Assembly (NCBI GenBank): GCA_021777765.1
Contig: JAJYDF010000028.1
Span: 1 to 46,521, forward strand
Length of the DNA stretch: 46,521 bases
Origin: Pseudomonadota bacterium
GTDB taxonomy: Bacteria > Pseudomonadota > Gammaproteobacteria > DASZBR01
Reading direction: 5' to 3'
How positions within the stretch are numbered: position 1 is the stretch's first letter; every line of letters begins with the position of its first letter. Positions 17,920 to 26,497 of this stretch are shown here, in pieces. The notes beneath the pieces were generated by a model. It did no database searches. It saw nothing but the letters and a program-made list of their open reading frames with translations, and was not told the DNA's origin. A program made the position numbers and the translations under genes.

Positions 17920-18774
17920 ATGGATTCTGTAAATGTTATTGGCATTAAAAATATTTTCAGAAGTTTTGTGGCATTTATTGTATGTTTATTTATTTTATTA
18001 ATTGAAGGATGTGGTCAAATGCCAACGGAAGATTTACAAAATCTCACATTACCCAGTACAAATAATTATTATTTAATTTGTCCTAAGGGTTTTTGCAATG
18101 TGCAGCCTAATGAATATACACCAATTTATAATGTGTCTGCTGAAGATTTATTTAATGCTTGGAATCAAATGTTAGCCAAGCAATTATACGTTAATATTAT
18201 TGGGACTATTCCTGCAAAAGCGCAATATATATATGTGCAAAAATCACAATTTTTTGGTTTTCCTGATTATATTACTGTGCAATTTATTGCGGTTTCTGAT
18301 AATTCCTCAACGCTAGCCGTCTATAGCCGTTCTCGTTATGGATTATATGATTTTGGCATCAACAAAAAACGCTTACAAAGTTGGATCGCACAGCTCAACC
18401 AAATTGTTCAAAATATGCCACCTTCAACAGCGCCAACCAATACAGCTGAACAAGCGCCTGAAGACACTAATGTTAAAAATTTAGATAAATTAATTGTGCC
18501 ACAATCGAGTACTGGTATTGTAAATGCACCAGGTAATACTAATAGCAGTGGAACTGTTACCGGCACGGATAATACCAGTGGTGGTGGAAGTGTTACGAAT
18601 ACAGATAATACCAGTGCGGCAGGAACAGCTACGAGTACGGATAATACTAGCGGTGCACCTAGCACAACTACTGATAATTCAACTGCAACAGGAAATATTA
18701 ATAATAATTCTACGGGTAACACCACAACGGATAATACAGCGTCTACAGGTGCGGTGGGCACTACTAATTCGTAA
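17920..18774 (+). CDS. DUF1499-type lipoprotein with Thr/Asn/Gly-rich repetitive tail
   Basis: A 284-aa protein with a hydrophobic segment at about 13-30 ending in LIEGC, a plausible lipobox. Residues 60-165 match the DUF1499 pattern: YITVQFIAVSDNSSTLAVYS, then SRYGLYDFGINKKRLQ. The function of DUF1499 proteins is not established. From about residue 200 to the end the sequence is low complexity, with loose repeats of about 13 residues around TDNTSG/TDNTSA. The gene follows lptD by 29 bases with GGGAG ahead of its ATG, so it is probably co-transcribed and acts in the envelope. The repetitive tail could vary in length between strains. Confidence 0.75.
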   Translation: MDSVNVIGIKNIFRSFVAFIVCLFILLIEGCGQMPTEDLQNLTLPSTNNYYLICPKGFCNVQPNEYTPIYNVSAEDLFNAWNQMLAKQLYVNIIGTIPAKAQYIYVQKSQFFGFPDYITVQFIAVSDNSSTLAVYSRSRYGLYDFGINKKRLQSWIAQLNQIVQNMPPSTAPTNTAEQAPEDTNVKNLDKLIVPQSSTGIVNAPGNTNSSGTVTGTDNTSGGGSVTNTDNTSAAGTATSTDNTSGAPSTTTDNSTATGNINNNSTGNTTTDNTASTGAVGTTNS

Positions 18775-18793
18775 TTATGACTGATTAAATTAT

Positions 18794-18979
18794 GTAGCCT
18801 GGATGGAGCAATTGATTATTTCATTTATTTATCATAATAATATTCGATAATTCTAATTTTAAACTCTGGCGTAATTCGGGAATTAATATCCCCGGGTTGC
18901 GCAATTGGAAAAAAAATACCGCAGACTTTGCATCTATTGTAAATCTTTTCTGTTACTTCATTTGCTTCACCCAGGCTAC
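18794..18979. repeat. ~190-bp inverted-repeat element, copy A
   Basis: Begins GTAGCCTGGATGGAGCAA and ends TTGCTTCACCCAGGCTAC, an imperfect terminal inverted repeat. The middle holds a second inverted pair around GGCGTAATTCGGG and CCCGGGTTGCGC. It fills the gap between the convergent DUF1499 and K+ channel genes. It has no coding capacity; a 70-codon frame across it (18825-19037) is an artefact of the repeat. Confidence 0.85.
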
Positions 18980-19011
18980 GACTACGACTAATTAAACAAT
19001 CTGAAAAAAAT

Positions 19012-19812
19012 TTATTCATCCGACTGATTAGGATCATCTTTTTTATTTAATTTAACTAACTGCTTTTCAATTTTATCCATTCTATTATTGATTAATTTAA
19101 CTAACTGAAGAATTTCATCTTCCTCTTTTTTAATTTTTGCGCTGGTTTTACTAATAAGAAATGCAGAAAAATTAGCCGTTAATAAAGAGACTAACAGAAT
19201 GCCCATGATCATTAACAAAATGCCTAAAATACGGGCCCAAAAATTGGTGGGAACAATATCACCATAACCGACTGTTGTTAATGTTTCCCACGCCCACCAA
19301 ATTCCATCCCATGGTGATTTAATTGTGGGATCGACAAAATAAATTAATACACCCCACAGTGAGGTGATGATTATGGCAATTACTAATGTTGCACCTAATT
19401 TATTTTTTCCTAACACTTGAATACAACTATCCCACCACGGCAATAATAAGCGCATCATGATTAATAATTGTAAACCTCGAATCACACCAATTAGCGGTGT
19501 GTGTGTCCACACAGTGGGAAATCCTACAGTGATTACAATCAGATTCATCCAATTGCTAGCGAGATATTTTTTTTTATTATCGACGAGCATCAATAAACAA
19601 ACAGTTTCTATAAGGAAGAAGGACCAAACGATCCAATTTCCCGTGTTAATTGCGTCTTTAGTAATTTGATGATGTCGTTCCATGGCCCATTGTACGGGTA
19701 ACCAAATGGCAATGAGCACCATCCAAAATTCAAAACGACGGCCCCATTTTTGAGCTAAACGATTTTCTTTATTGGATACGCCACTGAGGCCTACGAGTGT
19801 TCTAAGAGACAT
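19012..19812 (-). CDS. Voltage-gated-type potassium channel
   Basis: Inner-membrane K+ channel of 266 aa with six hydrophobic segments. The selectivity filter TVGYGD is at 180-185, between a pore helix (WDGIWWAWETLT) and the last membrane helix (ILGILLMIMGILLVSLLTANF). An S4-like segment near 108-122 has few regular arginines, so voltage sensing is doubtful. Residues 215-266 form a charged coiled coil that may tetramerise the subunits. The start ATG 19812 has only a weak ribosome-binding site (GGAA). Bacterial relatives adjust membrane potential or K+ balance. It stands alone. Confidence 0.88.
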   Translation of the reverse strand: MSLRTLVGLSGVSNKENRLAQKWGRRFEFWMVLIAIWLPVQWAMERHHQITKDAINTGNWIVWSFFLIETVCLLMLVDNKKKYLASNWMNLIVITVGFPTVWTHTPLIGVIRGLQLLIMMRLLLPWWDSCIQVLGKNKLGATLVIAIIITSLWGVLIYFVDPTIKSPWDGIWWAWETLTTVGYGDIVPTNFWARILGILLMIMGILLVSLLTANFSAFLISKTSAKIKKEEDEILQLVKLINNRMDKIEKQLVKLNKKDDPNQSDE

Positions 19813-20006
19813 TTTTATTTATTCCACAGCAATAATTATTGTTGAATTGTAGTGTTTTAATTAATGTTTTGCCAATGCAGTAGACTTTAAATTAATTGAA
19901 TTATTTCAGAGAGGATTGCGTGATAATAAGGGAGAATAATTTTTGAATTAAATGCATCATGAGAAAAGTTTGTTCACATGATGCATCTTGTAAGGAGAAT
20001 ATGAAA

Positions 20007-20177
20007 TTAAGGCTTAGTCCAAGGAAAAAGACTCATAGTATCAATATAATCTTTTGGATCGGTATATTGATCCACATGTGGAATTTCTTTGGCTAATTTA
20101 ATTGTCCAATATAAGGAATAAATTACCAATCCCATTAAACAGATGGATAGAGCTAGGAATCCGATTATAGTAAACAT
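20007..20177 (-). CDS. Small single-pass membrane protein
   Basis: Not recognised. Starting at ATG 20177, which has GGAGGGA a good distance upstream, the product is 56 aa. Residues 1-28 form one hydrophobic helix (FTIIGFLALSICLMGLVIYS), followed by a polar tail with IPHVDQYTDPKDYID. A longer frame to 20237 lacks a site. It is too small for a confident function; a membrane regulator or subunit is possible. Confidence 0.6.
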   Translation of the reverse strand: MFTIIGFLALSICLMGLVIYSLYWTIKLAKEIPHVDQYTDPKDYIDTMSLFPWTKP

Positions 20178-20395
20178 TTTGAGTCCCTCCATTAGAATGA
20201 TGTGCGTATTATTACTTAGGCATGTGGCGCCGCACAATAAGAGTTAAGAGGCATATGCAATTGGCATTTTTCCGTGGAATGTATAGGTAATTTCTTACAA
20301 GCGAGTAACGGATCTCCGTCTTAAGAGTAAGTGGTGATGGATGGACATATGAGATTAAATCAGATCGAGCTGGTCATGGTAGCGTATTAAATAAT

Positions 20396-20482
20396 TGGTA
20401 CCGAGGGTCGGAATCGAACCGACACGGTGTCACCACCACCGGATTTTGAGTCCGGCGCGTCTACCAGTTCCGCCACCCCGGC
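20396..20482 (-). tRNA. tRNA-Leu(CAA)
   Basis: A complete class II tRNA of 87 bases including an encoded CCA (20396-20398). The acceptor GCCGGGG pairs with CCTCGGT; the anticodon arm is CCGGA-CTCAAAA-TCCGG, giving anticodon CAA. The long variable arm and the T-arm (GTCGGTTCGATTCCGAC) are intact. It lies upstream of lolB on the opposite strand. Confidence 0.95.
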
Positions 20483-20602
20483 CAAAAATTTAAGAGTTGC
20501 AAAGAGTATAGGAAGATCTGTTGGTGGTCAATGATTTGTATTTTTCCATTGACATAACATATCATTTGCTCAGTCCAACCATAGTCGGAGAGATAAAAGG
20601 AA

Positions 20603-21226
20603 ATGAAATTATTTAATTTAATACGTTGTCTCATTTTGAGTATTACATTTATTTTAATAACTGCCTGCGCTACGATGCCCACCCGACCAATACAACAGCC
20701 TGTAACTACATCATCAAATATTATTTGGTTATCGCAACAACATCAAATCAAAGCAATTTCTGCATGGACAGTACGAGGTCGTATTGCTGTACAAATGGCG
20801 CAAAAGGGTGGTAGTGCTTCTCTATTTTGGCAGCAAAAAGATCAAAATTACGCCATCGAATTATTTGGTCCCTTAGGTGCAGGTGCGGTTTATTTAAATG
20901 GTACGCCAGGACAAATTATATTAACTGATAGTAAAGGCGAACATCTCCAAGCGACTACACCCGAAATATTATTACGACATGAGTTAGGATGGAATTTACC
21001 CGTCTCAAATTTAAAATATTGGATACGTGGTGTGCCAGTGCAAAATCAAGCCCACGCAACACAATTTAATGATCAAGGACTATTATCCCAATTACAACAA
21101 GATGGATGGACTATTAATTATTTGACTTACAGCAGTGTTAAAAATTTGAATTTACCACAACAAATTATGCTAGAAGGGCAGGGATTAGTGGTGAAAATAA
21201 TTATTGATAGTTGGCAGGTTAGTTAA
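20603..21226 (+). CDS. lolB: Outer-membrane lipoprotein receptor LolB
   Basis: Accepts lipoproteins from the periplasmic carrier LolA and inserts them in the outer membrane. The 207-aa precursor has a lipoprotein signal peptide with lipobox ITAC (Cys near residue 23). The family body follows: ISAWTVRGRIAVQ, then GGSASLFWQQ, YAIELFGPLGAGAVYLNG, PVSNLKYWIRGVPV and a closing DGWTINYLTY region. The ATG has AAAAGGAA just upstream. In many gammaproteobacteria lolB is followed by ispE, tRNA-Gln and prs; here tRNA-Gln and prs are present but ispE is not, and an inverted murG-like gene occupies the place. Confidence 0.92.
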   Translation: MKLFNLIRCLILSITFILITACATMPTRPIQQPVTTSSNIIWLSQQHQIKAISAWTVRGRIAVQMAQKGGSASLFWQQKDQNYAIELFGPLGAGAVYLNGTPGQIILTDSKGEHLQATTPEILLRHELGWNLPVSNLKYWIRGVPVQNQAHATQFNDQGLLSQLQQDGWTINYLTYSSVKNLNLPQQIMLEGQGLVVKIIIDSWQVS

Positions 21227-21228
21227 GG

Positions 21229-21360
21229 TTTTTTTCCTTCTCCCGCTTGCGGGGTGAGAAACGAAGTTTCGAACGCCTCTACATGGATGTAGGGGGTGGG
21301 GTTTTTAAGCGGAGCTGGACGCGTAGCTTAAAAACAGGTGCCTTCGGTAGATGAGGGTAG
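21229..21360. repeat. Composite hairpin-repeat region
   Basis: The block begins with a degenerate CCTTCTC hairpin (CTTCTCCCGCTTGCGGGGTGAG), then holds CTACAT/ATGTAG arms near 21276-21292 and a TTTTTAAGC/GCTTAAAAA pair (about 21303-21335). It separates convergent lolB and the murG-like gene and is a mosaic of short inverted repeats without coding capacity. Part of it may terminate transcription of either gene. Confidence 0.55.
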
Positions 21361-21421
21361 TTTAAAATTATTGACGAGTAGATTTAAATACCCTTTCGGA
21401 GAGAAGCAAAAAATGGAGAAT

Positions 21422-22510
21422 TTAATTTTTAGCCTCTTTCTCAATTAATTCATAAATCAATCTCACACTGTCTGGAATATTAAATTGATTCAGCTTATTA
21501 ATAATTTCATTTTTTTGTTGAAATACATCATTAATAGTATTCAATAAAATATCACTGTTTTTTAAGCTTTCTTCAGTAATGACTTTACTATAGCCTTGCT
21601 CTGCAAAATTCTGCGCATTAATGATTTGATCACCGCGACTGGCTTTTTTAGAAAGTGGTATCAGTACATTGGGTTTTTTTAAGGCCAATATTTCATATAA
21701 AGTATTTGCGCCTGCGCGTGATATAACGCAATCAGTACAAGCAAAAACATCTGCGAGCTCTTCATTTAAATAATCAAATTGTTTGTAGCCAATGCGATCA
21801 TTAAATGACGCATTTGTTTTGCCTTTGCCACATACATGAACGATCTGATACTGTGATAATAATTGCGGTAAAATATTTCGAATCCCATTGTTAATTGCAT
21901 CCGATCCTAACCCGCCACCGATGATTAATAATACCGGTTTTTCATTATTAAAATGGCACAAAGCTAATCCTTTTTTGGCATCACCTTGAAATAATTCGGC
22001 TCGTATTGGCGTGCCCGTGACTTTAATTTTTTGTTGCGATTTAAAATATTTAACACTTTCTTTAAATGTCACACAGATAAATTTAGCAAATGGAAAGCTC
22101 ATGCGATTTGCTAATCCAGGGGTTAAATCAGATTCGTGCGCAATGACAGGAATTCGATTAAGCCATGCTCCTAACACAACAGGAAATGCAACAAAACCCC
22201 CTTTAGAAAAAACGATGTTGGGTTTGATGCGACGGCAATGCCAAAATGCTTGATGAATACCATACAGCACTTTAAATGGTGCGATAAAATTCTGCCAGCT
22301 AAAGTGTCGTCGCAATTTTGCTGTGGTAATTGCAGAGTAGGGCAAATGTGTTCTGCCGATAATATCTTTTTCTATCCCTTGATGTGATCCGATATATGAA
22401 GCATTCCAGCCTTGAGATTGGCAATAGTTAATAATCGCAAGATTTGGGGTGACATGACCTGAGGATCCACCACCCGTAAATAAAATTTTTTTTGCAGAAG
22501 ATTGTTGCAT
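21422..22510 (-). CDS. murG: MurG-family N-acetylglucosaminyltransferase, Firmicutes-like type
   Basis: Transfers GlcNAc from UDP-GlcNAc to lipid I, forming lipid II on the inner face of the membrane. The 362-aa protein has the N-terminal loop FTGGGSSGHVTPNLAI (10-25), VFSKGGFVAFPVV, HESDLTPGLANR, and C-terminal IIGGGLGSDAIN, SRAGANTLYEILALKKPNVL and ASRGDQIINAQ. The wording of these blocks is that of Bacillus/Clostridium MurG and differs from E. coli MurG (GGTGGHVFPGLA). It is outside any division/cell-wall cluster and sits inverted between lolB and prs. It may be the sole murG, a second copy, or a specialised paralogue; the window cannot decide. Confidence 0.85.
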   Translation of the reverse strand: MQQSSAKKILFTGGGSSGHVTPNLAIINYCQSQGWNASYIGSHQGIEKDIIGRTHLPYSAITTAKLRRHFSWQNFIAPFKVLYGIHQAFWHCRRIKPNIVFSKGGFVAFPVVLGAWLNRIPVIAHESDLTPGLANRMSFPFAKFICVTFKESVKYFKSQQKIKVTGTPIRAELFQGDAKKGLALCHFNNEKPVLLIIGGGLGSDAINNGIRNILPQLLSQYQIVHVCGKGKTNASFNDRIGYKQFDYLNEELADVFACTDCVISRAGANTLYEILALKKPNVLIPLSKKASRGDQIINAQNFAEQGYSKVITEESLKNSDILLNTINDVFQQKNEIINKLNQFNIPDSVRLIYELIEKEAKN

Positions 22511-22787
22511 TTCGTTTAAACCAGCCTGTAATAACAGTGAAAAAAATGAGTAGATTATTACATAAAATCACGAATTAAAAAAAATGTATAAATAATTATT
22601 TAATATCCACAGAGAAATTTTGATATTTATCGCAATAATCAATTGACAGCTGTTGATCCTACCTTCAAAATAGCGGGCTTAACGTGTTGATCGATAAGTA
22701 ATGTAAATCCCTTTTACAGTTATTAATCGATATCTAATTCAGCTGTTATGACACAATCTGATTTTATTCAATGTAATTCTATTTACT

Positions 22788-22862
22788 TGGGGTGTCGCCA
22801 AGCGGTAAGGCACGGGGTTTTGATCCCCGCATACCTAGGTTCGAATCCTAGCACCCCAGCCA
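22788..22862 (+). tRNA. tRNA-Gln(TTG)
   Basis: A 75-base tRNA with encoded CCA. The acceptor TGGGGTG pairs with CACCCCA; the anticodon arm CGGGG-TTTTGAT-CCCCG gives anticodon TTG; the T-arm is CTAGGTTCGAATCCTAG. Its position just upstream of prs is conserved in several gammaproteobacteria, such as Pseudomonas. Confidence 0.96.
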
Positions 22863-22924
22863 ATTTCAGTACGGAAGATGTAACATATTTTTGTCAATCT
22901 TTTTAATAAAAGGAAAGTAATCCT

Positions 22925-23872
22925 GTGTCTGATTTAATGATCTTTAGCGGTAATGCCAATTTATCTCTTGCTGAACAAATCGCGACATTTTTAGGAATCC
23001 CGCTGGGTAAAGCAATAGTCGGCCGATTTAGCGATGGCGAAACTATGGTTGAAATACTGGAAAATGTGCGTGGTCGAGATGTCTTTATCATGCAACCCAC
23101 TTGTGCGCCCTCCAATGATAATCTCATGGAATTGATCATTATGGCTGACGCTTTACGGCGTGCCTCTGCAACACGCATCACAGCTGTGGTGCCTTATTTT
23201 GGTTATGCGCGACAAGATAGACGCGTGCGTTCTGCGCGAGTGCCCATTACAGCAAAAGTGGTAGCAGACATGATGGCTTCTGTAGGCATCGGTAGAGTAT
23301 TAACAGTGGATTTACACGCTGATCAGGTACAAGGCTTTTTTTATATGCCGGTTGATAATGTTTATCCCACCTCATTGATGATTGAAGATATCCGTAAAAA
23401 AAATTATTCCGAGATTGTGGTGATATCTCCTGATGTAGGCGGTGTGGTGCGTGGACGTGCTTTTGCTAAACGTTTAAATGATGCGGATCTCGCCATCATA
23501 GATAAACGTCGTCCGCAACGTAATCAAGCGGAAGTCATGAATTTAATTGGTGAAGTGAAAAATCGTACTTGTGTGTTAGTTGATGACATTATTGATACCG
23601 GCGGTACATTATGTGCCGGTGCGAAAGTACTCAAAGAAAATGGTGCAGATAAAATTGTGGCTTATTGTACCCATGCTGTTTTATCAGGTGCTGCCATAGA
23701 AAATATAGAAAACTCTGATATCAATGAAGTTGTTGTTACCGATACAATCCCATTAAATGGTAAAGCACAGAAATGTAAAAAAATTCGTCAACTGAGTTTA
23801 GCTGCGATGTTGGCACAAACGGTGCGCAGAATAAATGAAGAGGAATCGATTAGTTCAATGTTTTTGGATTAA
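22925..23872 (+). CDS. prs: Ribose-phosphate pyrophosphokinase
   Basis: Makes PRPP from ribose-5-phosphate and ATP for nucleotide, histidine and NAD synthesis. The protein is 315 aa, as in E. coli, and nearly collinear: [60 protein letters not shown], and the PRPP loop [12 protein letters not shown] (from about 217, with D220 and D221). The start is GTG at 22925, with AGGAAAG seven bases upstream; the ATG four codons later is less well placed. It follows tRNA-Gln. rplY and pth, often downstream, are absent. Confidence 0.97.
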   Translation: MSDLMIFSGNANLSLAEQIATFLGIPLGKAIVGRFSDGETMVEILENVRGRDVFIMQPTCAPSNDNLMELIIMADALRRASATRITAVVPYFGYARQDRRVRSARVPITAKVVADMMASVGIGRVLTVDLHADQVQGFFYMPVDNVYPTSLMIEDIRKKNYSEIVVISPDVGGVVRGRAFAKRLNDADLAIIDKRRPQRNQAEVMNLIGEVKNRTCVLVDDIIDTGGTLCAGAKVLKENGADKIVAYCTHAVLSGAAIENIENSDINEVVVTDTIPLNGKAQKCKKIRQLSLAAMLAQTVRRINEEESISSMFLD

Positions 23873-23917
23873 ATTGTGTGGAATTAATTTTTTGCATGAT
23901 TTATTAAATTTAAGAAT

Positions 23918-24019
23918 GTAGCCTGGGTGTAGCCAAAAGAAAATAGTAAATCATTTTCGCAAACTATAATTATTTACATTTTATAATTTAAAACTAAGGG
24001 CGAAACCCGGGATAAAAAT
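23918..24019. repeat. Truncated ~190-bp inverted-repeat element, copy B (left half)
   Basis: Starts GTAGCCTGGGTGTAGCC and reaches the internal GGGCGAAACCCGGG block, then stops. The right half with GGCTAC is missing, and the isoaspartyl peptidase stop codon lies 11 bases further on. It appears to have been deleted from its centre. Confidence 0.75.
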
Positions 24020-24029
24020 TACATTTAAT

Positions 24030-24935
24030 TCAGATGTATGTATATAAATTCTTCGCATCAATAAATCCCCGATACATGCATTCAGTATTAAATAACATGA
24101 TATGATTTCCTAAATGATCTAATGCAATTATTCCCCCTTTGCCTTGAATATCCGTTAATTTTTGAATGGCATTGGTTCCTGCTTGTTCAAGAGAGGCATT
24201 TTTATACATCATTTGTGCGGCGACATCATAAGATAATAATAAACGCATAAATAATTCACCTTGGCCAGTGCCTGAAATAGCACAATAATTGTTATTAGCG
24301 TAAGTTCCTGCGCCAATCACTGCAGAATCACCGACCCTACCAGGTAATTTATTCATGATACCACCAGTGGATGTTGCTGCAGCTAAATGATCATTATGAT
24401 CTAATGCAACTGCACCAACAGTACCAAATTTATGGTCACTCGTTGCTTTTGCTTTAATAGTTTGCCATCGTTTAAATTGTTTTTTGGTAATTAATTGTTG
24501 CGCATCGATTAATGGCATGCCTTGTTTTTTAGCAAATAATTCAGCGCGTTTCCCAATTAACATGACATGCTTAGATTGTTCCATAATTAATCTTGCCAGT
24601 AATACAGGATTTTTAATGCGTGAAATACCTGCAACGGTGCCTGCTTTTAAGTTAGTACCATCCATAATACTTGCATCTAATTCCACAGTACCATTTTGTG
24701 TCAGCACTGAACCATAACCTGCATTAAATAATGGACTATTTTCCAATATTTTTACCGCTGCAATGACTGCATCAAGACTGCTGCCATTTTTTGATAATAC
24801 CTTATACCCAGCGAGTAATGATTTTTTTAATACTTGATGATAATTTTTTTCTAATGAGGGCGTAAAATGATCTGTATGTAATGCCCCTGCGCCGCCATGA
24901 ATAACTAATTTACATTGCTGAGATTTTGTTGACAT
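24030..24935 (-). CDS. Isoaspartyl peptidase / type III L-asparaginase (Ntn hydrolase)
   Basis: Cleaves isoaspartyl dipeptides and asparagine after autocleavage that exposes an N-terminal Thr. The 301-aa protein opens with LVIHGGAGA, has DASIMDG and GYGSVL early, and carries the autocleavage motif HKFGTVGAVALD with the Thr nucleophile, followed by STGGIMNKLPGRVGD and ISGTGQGE, which bind substrate. ATG 24935 has GAAGGTG upstream and gives MSTKSQQCKLVIHGG; the frame extending to 25007 is not needed. Length and motifs match EcAIII/IaaA (about 320 aa). It is monocistronic and divergent from the ABC operon. Confidence 0.9.
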   Translation of the reverse strand: MSTKSQQCKLVIHGGAGALHTDHFTPSLEKNYHQVLKKSLLAGYKVLSKNGSSLDAVIAAVKILENSPLFNAGYGSVLTQNGTVELDASIMDGTNLKAGTVAGISRIKNPVLLARLIMEQSKHVMLIGKRAELFAKKQGMPLIDAQQLITKKQFKRWQTIKAKATSDHKFGTVGAVALDHNDHLAAATSTGGIMNKLPGRVGDSAVIGAGTYANNNYCAISGTGQGELFMRLLLSYDVAAQMMYKNASLEQAGTNAIQKLTDIQGKGGIIALDHLGNHIMLFNTECMYRGFIDAKNLYTYI

Positions 24936-25000
24936 TAATTCACCTTCAATAGAAATAAAAATTCTCTGTACCCAGTAATAATATATAGAATCCTTCACGC

Positions 25001-25044
25001 TTGACAATACTTGAAGTCTAGTGCACTATGAACCTAGTACACTA
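25001..25044 (+). promoter_or_regulatory. Promoter with YtrA/GntR-type operator for the ABC operon
   Basis: TTGACA (25001-25006) with CACTAT 17 bases further on is a plausible promoter. Overlapping and following the -10 are two near-identical palindromes, TAGTGCACTA (25019-25028) and TAGTACACTA (25035-25044), 16 bases apart. Together they contain AGTGCA...TACACT with a 12-base gap, close to the AGTGTA/TACACT operator described for Bacillus YtrA. The GntR/YtrA-type protein encoded third in the operon is the likely ligand, so autorepression is inferred. Confidence 0.65.
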
Positions 25045-25064
25045 ATTCTGTAAGGACAGACACC

Positions 25065-25781
25065 ATGATTAAGCTCGACGACGTATCATTTAGTTATACC
25101 AGTCATAACAAACTCTTTAACCATCTTTCATTGAGGTTAGAACAAAATGGTATTTGTGGCTTGTTAGGTAAGAATGGATCCGGAAAAACCACATTACTTA
25201 AATTACTTGCTGGTCTTATATTCGCGGATGAAGGTGATATTCAAGTGATGGGACGTTCACCAAAAATGAGAAACCCACATTTTTTAGGTGATCTTTATTT
25301 TCTTCCGGAAGATTTGTATGTACCGGTGCTAACAGGTGAGCAATATATCAAATTTTATGCGCCATTTTATCCGCAATTCGACCATACACTCATGCAAAAA
25401 AGCTTGGTTGAATTTGATTTATCACCTAAGCAATTGCTCACTAAATTTTCTTATGGACAAAAGAAAAAATTCTTAATTGCATTTGGCCTTGCAACTAATT
25501 GTAGTTTATTAATTATGGATGAACCGACCAATGGTTTAGATATCCCTAGCAAAACACAGTTTCGTAAATTAGTGGCATCAATTATCTCTGATGAAAAATT
25601 ATATATTATTTCAACTCACCAAGTGCATGATGTTGAAAAATTAATTGACACTATTGTTATATTAAACGATGGCAAAATTATTTATCAACAACCTATCATT
25701 GAACAGGAATCACGTATTGATCTGGAAAATTTATTCAATAACGTTGTCACTCAGCCAGTTCAAGCATCGCAATATGTATAA
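25065..25781 (+). CDS. ABC transporter ATP-binding protein
   Basis: The 238-aa ATPase subunit of a small ABC exporter-type system. Walker A is GKNGSGKTT (35-43), the signature is FSYGQKKK (a variant of LSGGQ), Walker B is LLIMDEPTNGLD, and the switch His is in IISTHQVHD. The ATG has TAAGGACAG upstream. The permease gene starts 10 bases after its stop codon and a YtrA-type regulator comes next, an arrangement seen in ytr-like operons that respond to cell-envelope stress in Firmicutes. The substrate is unknown. Confidence 0.9.
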   Translation: MIKLDDVSFSYTSHNKLFNHLSLRLEQNGICGLLGKNGSGKTTLLKLLAGLIFADEGDIQVMGRSPKMRNPHFLGDLYFLPEDLYVPVLTGEQYIKFYAPFYPQFDHTLMQKSLVEFDLSPKQLLTKFSYGQKKKFLIAFGLATNCSLLIMDEPTNGLDIPSKTQFRKLVASIISDEKLYIISTHQVHDVEKLIDTIVILNDGKIIYQQPIIEQESRIDLENLFNNVVTQPVQASQYV

Positions 25782-25791
25782 GGAGCAATCA

Positions 25792-26496
25792 ATGATAAAG
25801 CACGATATGTTGAGTTTTACCCGATTATTTTGGCTAATTAGAAATGATATCAGGCTCCATGCAAAAAATATTTTAATTGTTGCTTTGACATTGATTGTGT
25901 TATTAGCACTCATTCCATTTCATGTAACAGGTAATGTAACATTTTATTACTTTATACTTTATGTAGGTGGATTCATTATTAGCAGTAGTGTATTTGCTGA
26001 TTATCATAGTCATAGAAAGGCATTCTTTTATTTAACTTTACCCTGTTCTAATTTAGAAAGATTTTTCAGCCGTTGGTTTGAGACATCTATTTTATATGCA
26101 TTGGCATTATTATTGTTATATTACTTATTTTCATTAGTCAGCAATTTAATTAATTGGCAAGTGTATCATCAACAATTACCATTATTTAATATTATAGAAC
26201 CGTCACTTTGGCGAGAAATAGTTAAATATATCATTTTACAATCCATTATTTTATTGGGCGCGGTAACATTTAAAAAATATGCGCTGATTAAAACGGCACT
26301 AGTCATAGGCTGTTATTTTTTGATATTTAGCCTTTTTTCGTTATTAATAACGTTGATAGTTTGTCCTCATTGTCTACAGCAAGACTTTGCAGTTCATTTG
26401 AGATTACCGATCAATCACCTGCTTTTCTGGATCATTGCGGCGCCTGTTTGCTGGATTGTCACTTATTTACGTCTTAACGAAATTGAGCTGAGGTAG
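25792..26496 (+). CDS. ABC transporter permease-like membrane protein
   Basis: A 234-aa integral membrane protein with about six hydrophobic segments, starting at ATG 25792 behind AGGAG (25781-25785), which overlaps the stop codon of the ATPase gene. It has no recognised motif beyond the membrane pattern. Context makes it the membrane partner of the ATPase. The regulator begins one base after its stop, so all four genes form one tight operon. Confidence 0.75.
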   Translation: MIKHDMLSFTRLFWLIRNDIRLHAKNILIVALTLIVLLALIPFHVTGNVTFYYFILYVGGFIISSSVFADYHSHRKAFFYLTLPCSNLERFFSRWFETSILYALALLLLYYLFSLVSNLINWQVYHQQLPLFNIIEPSLWREIVKYIILQSIILLGAVTFKKYALIKTALVIGCYFLIFSLFSLLITLIVCPHCLQQDFAVHLRLPINHLLFWIIAAPVCWIVTYLRLNEIELR

Positions 26497-26497
26497 T

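Noticed and set aside
18408..18761. 117-codon antisense frame rich in Val/Leu
   Set aside because: It is the complement of the Thr/Asn-rich repeats of the DUF1499 lipoprotein, which keep all frames open.
18825..19037. 70-codon minus-strand frame
   Set aside because: Most of it lies inside repeat copy A and it overlaps the end of the K+ channel gene; no ribosome-binding site or protein-like composition.
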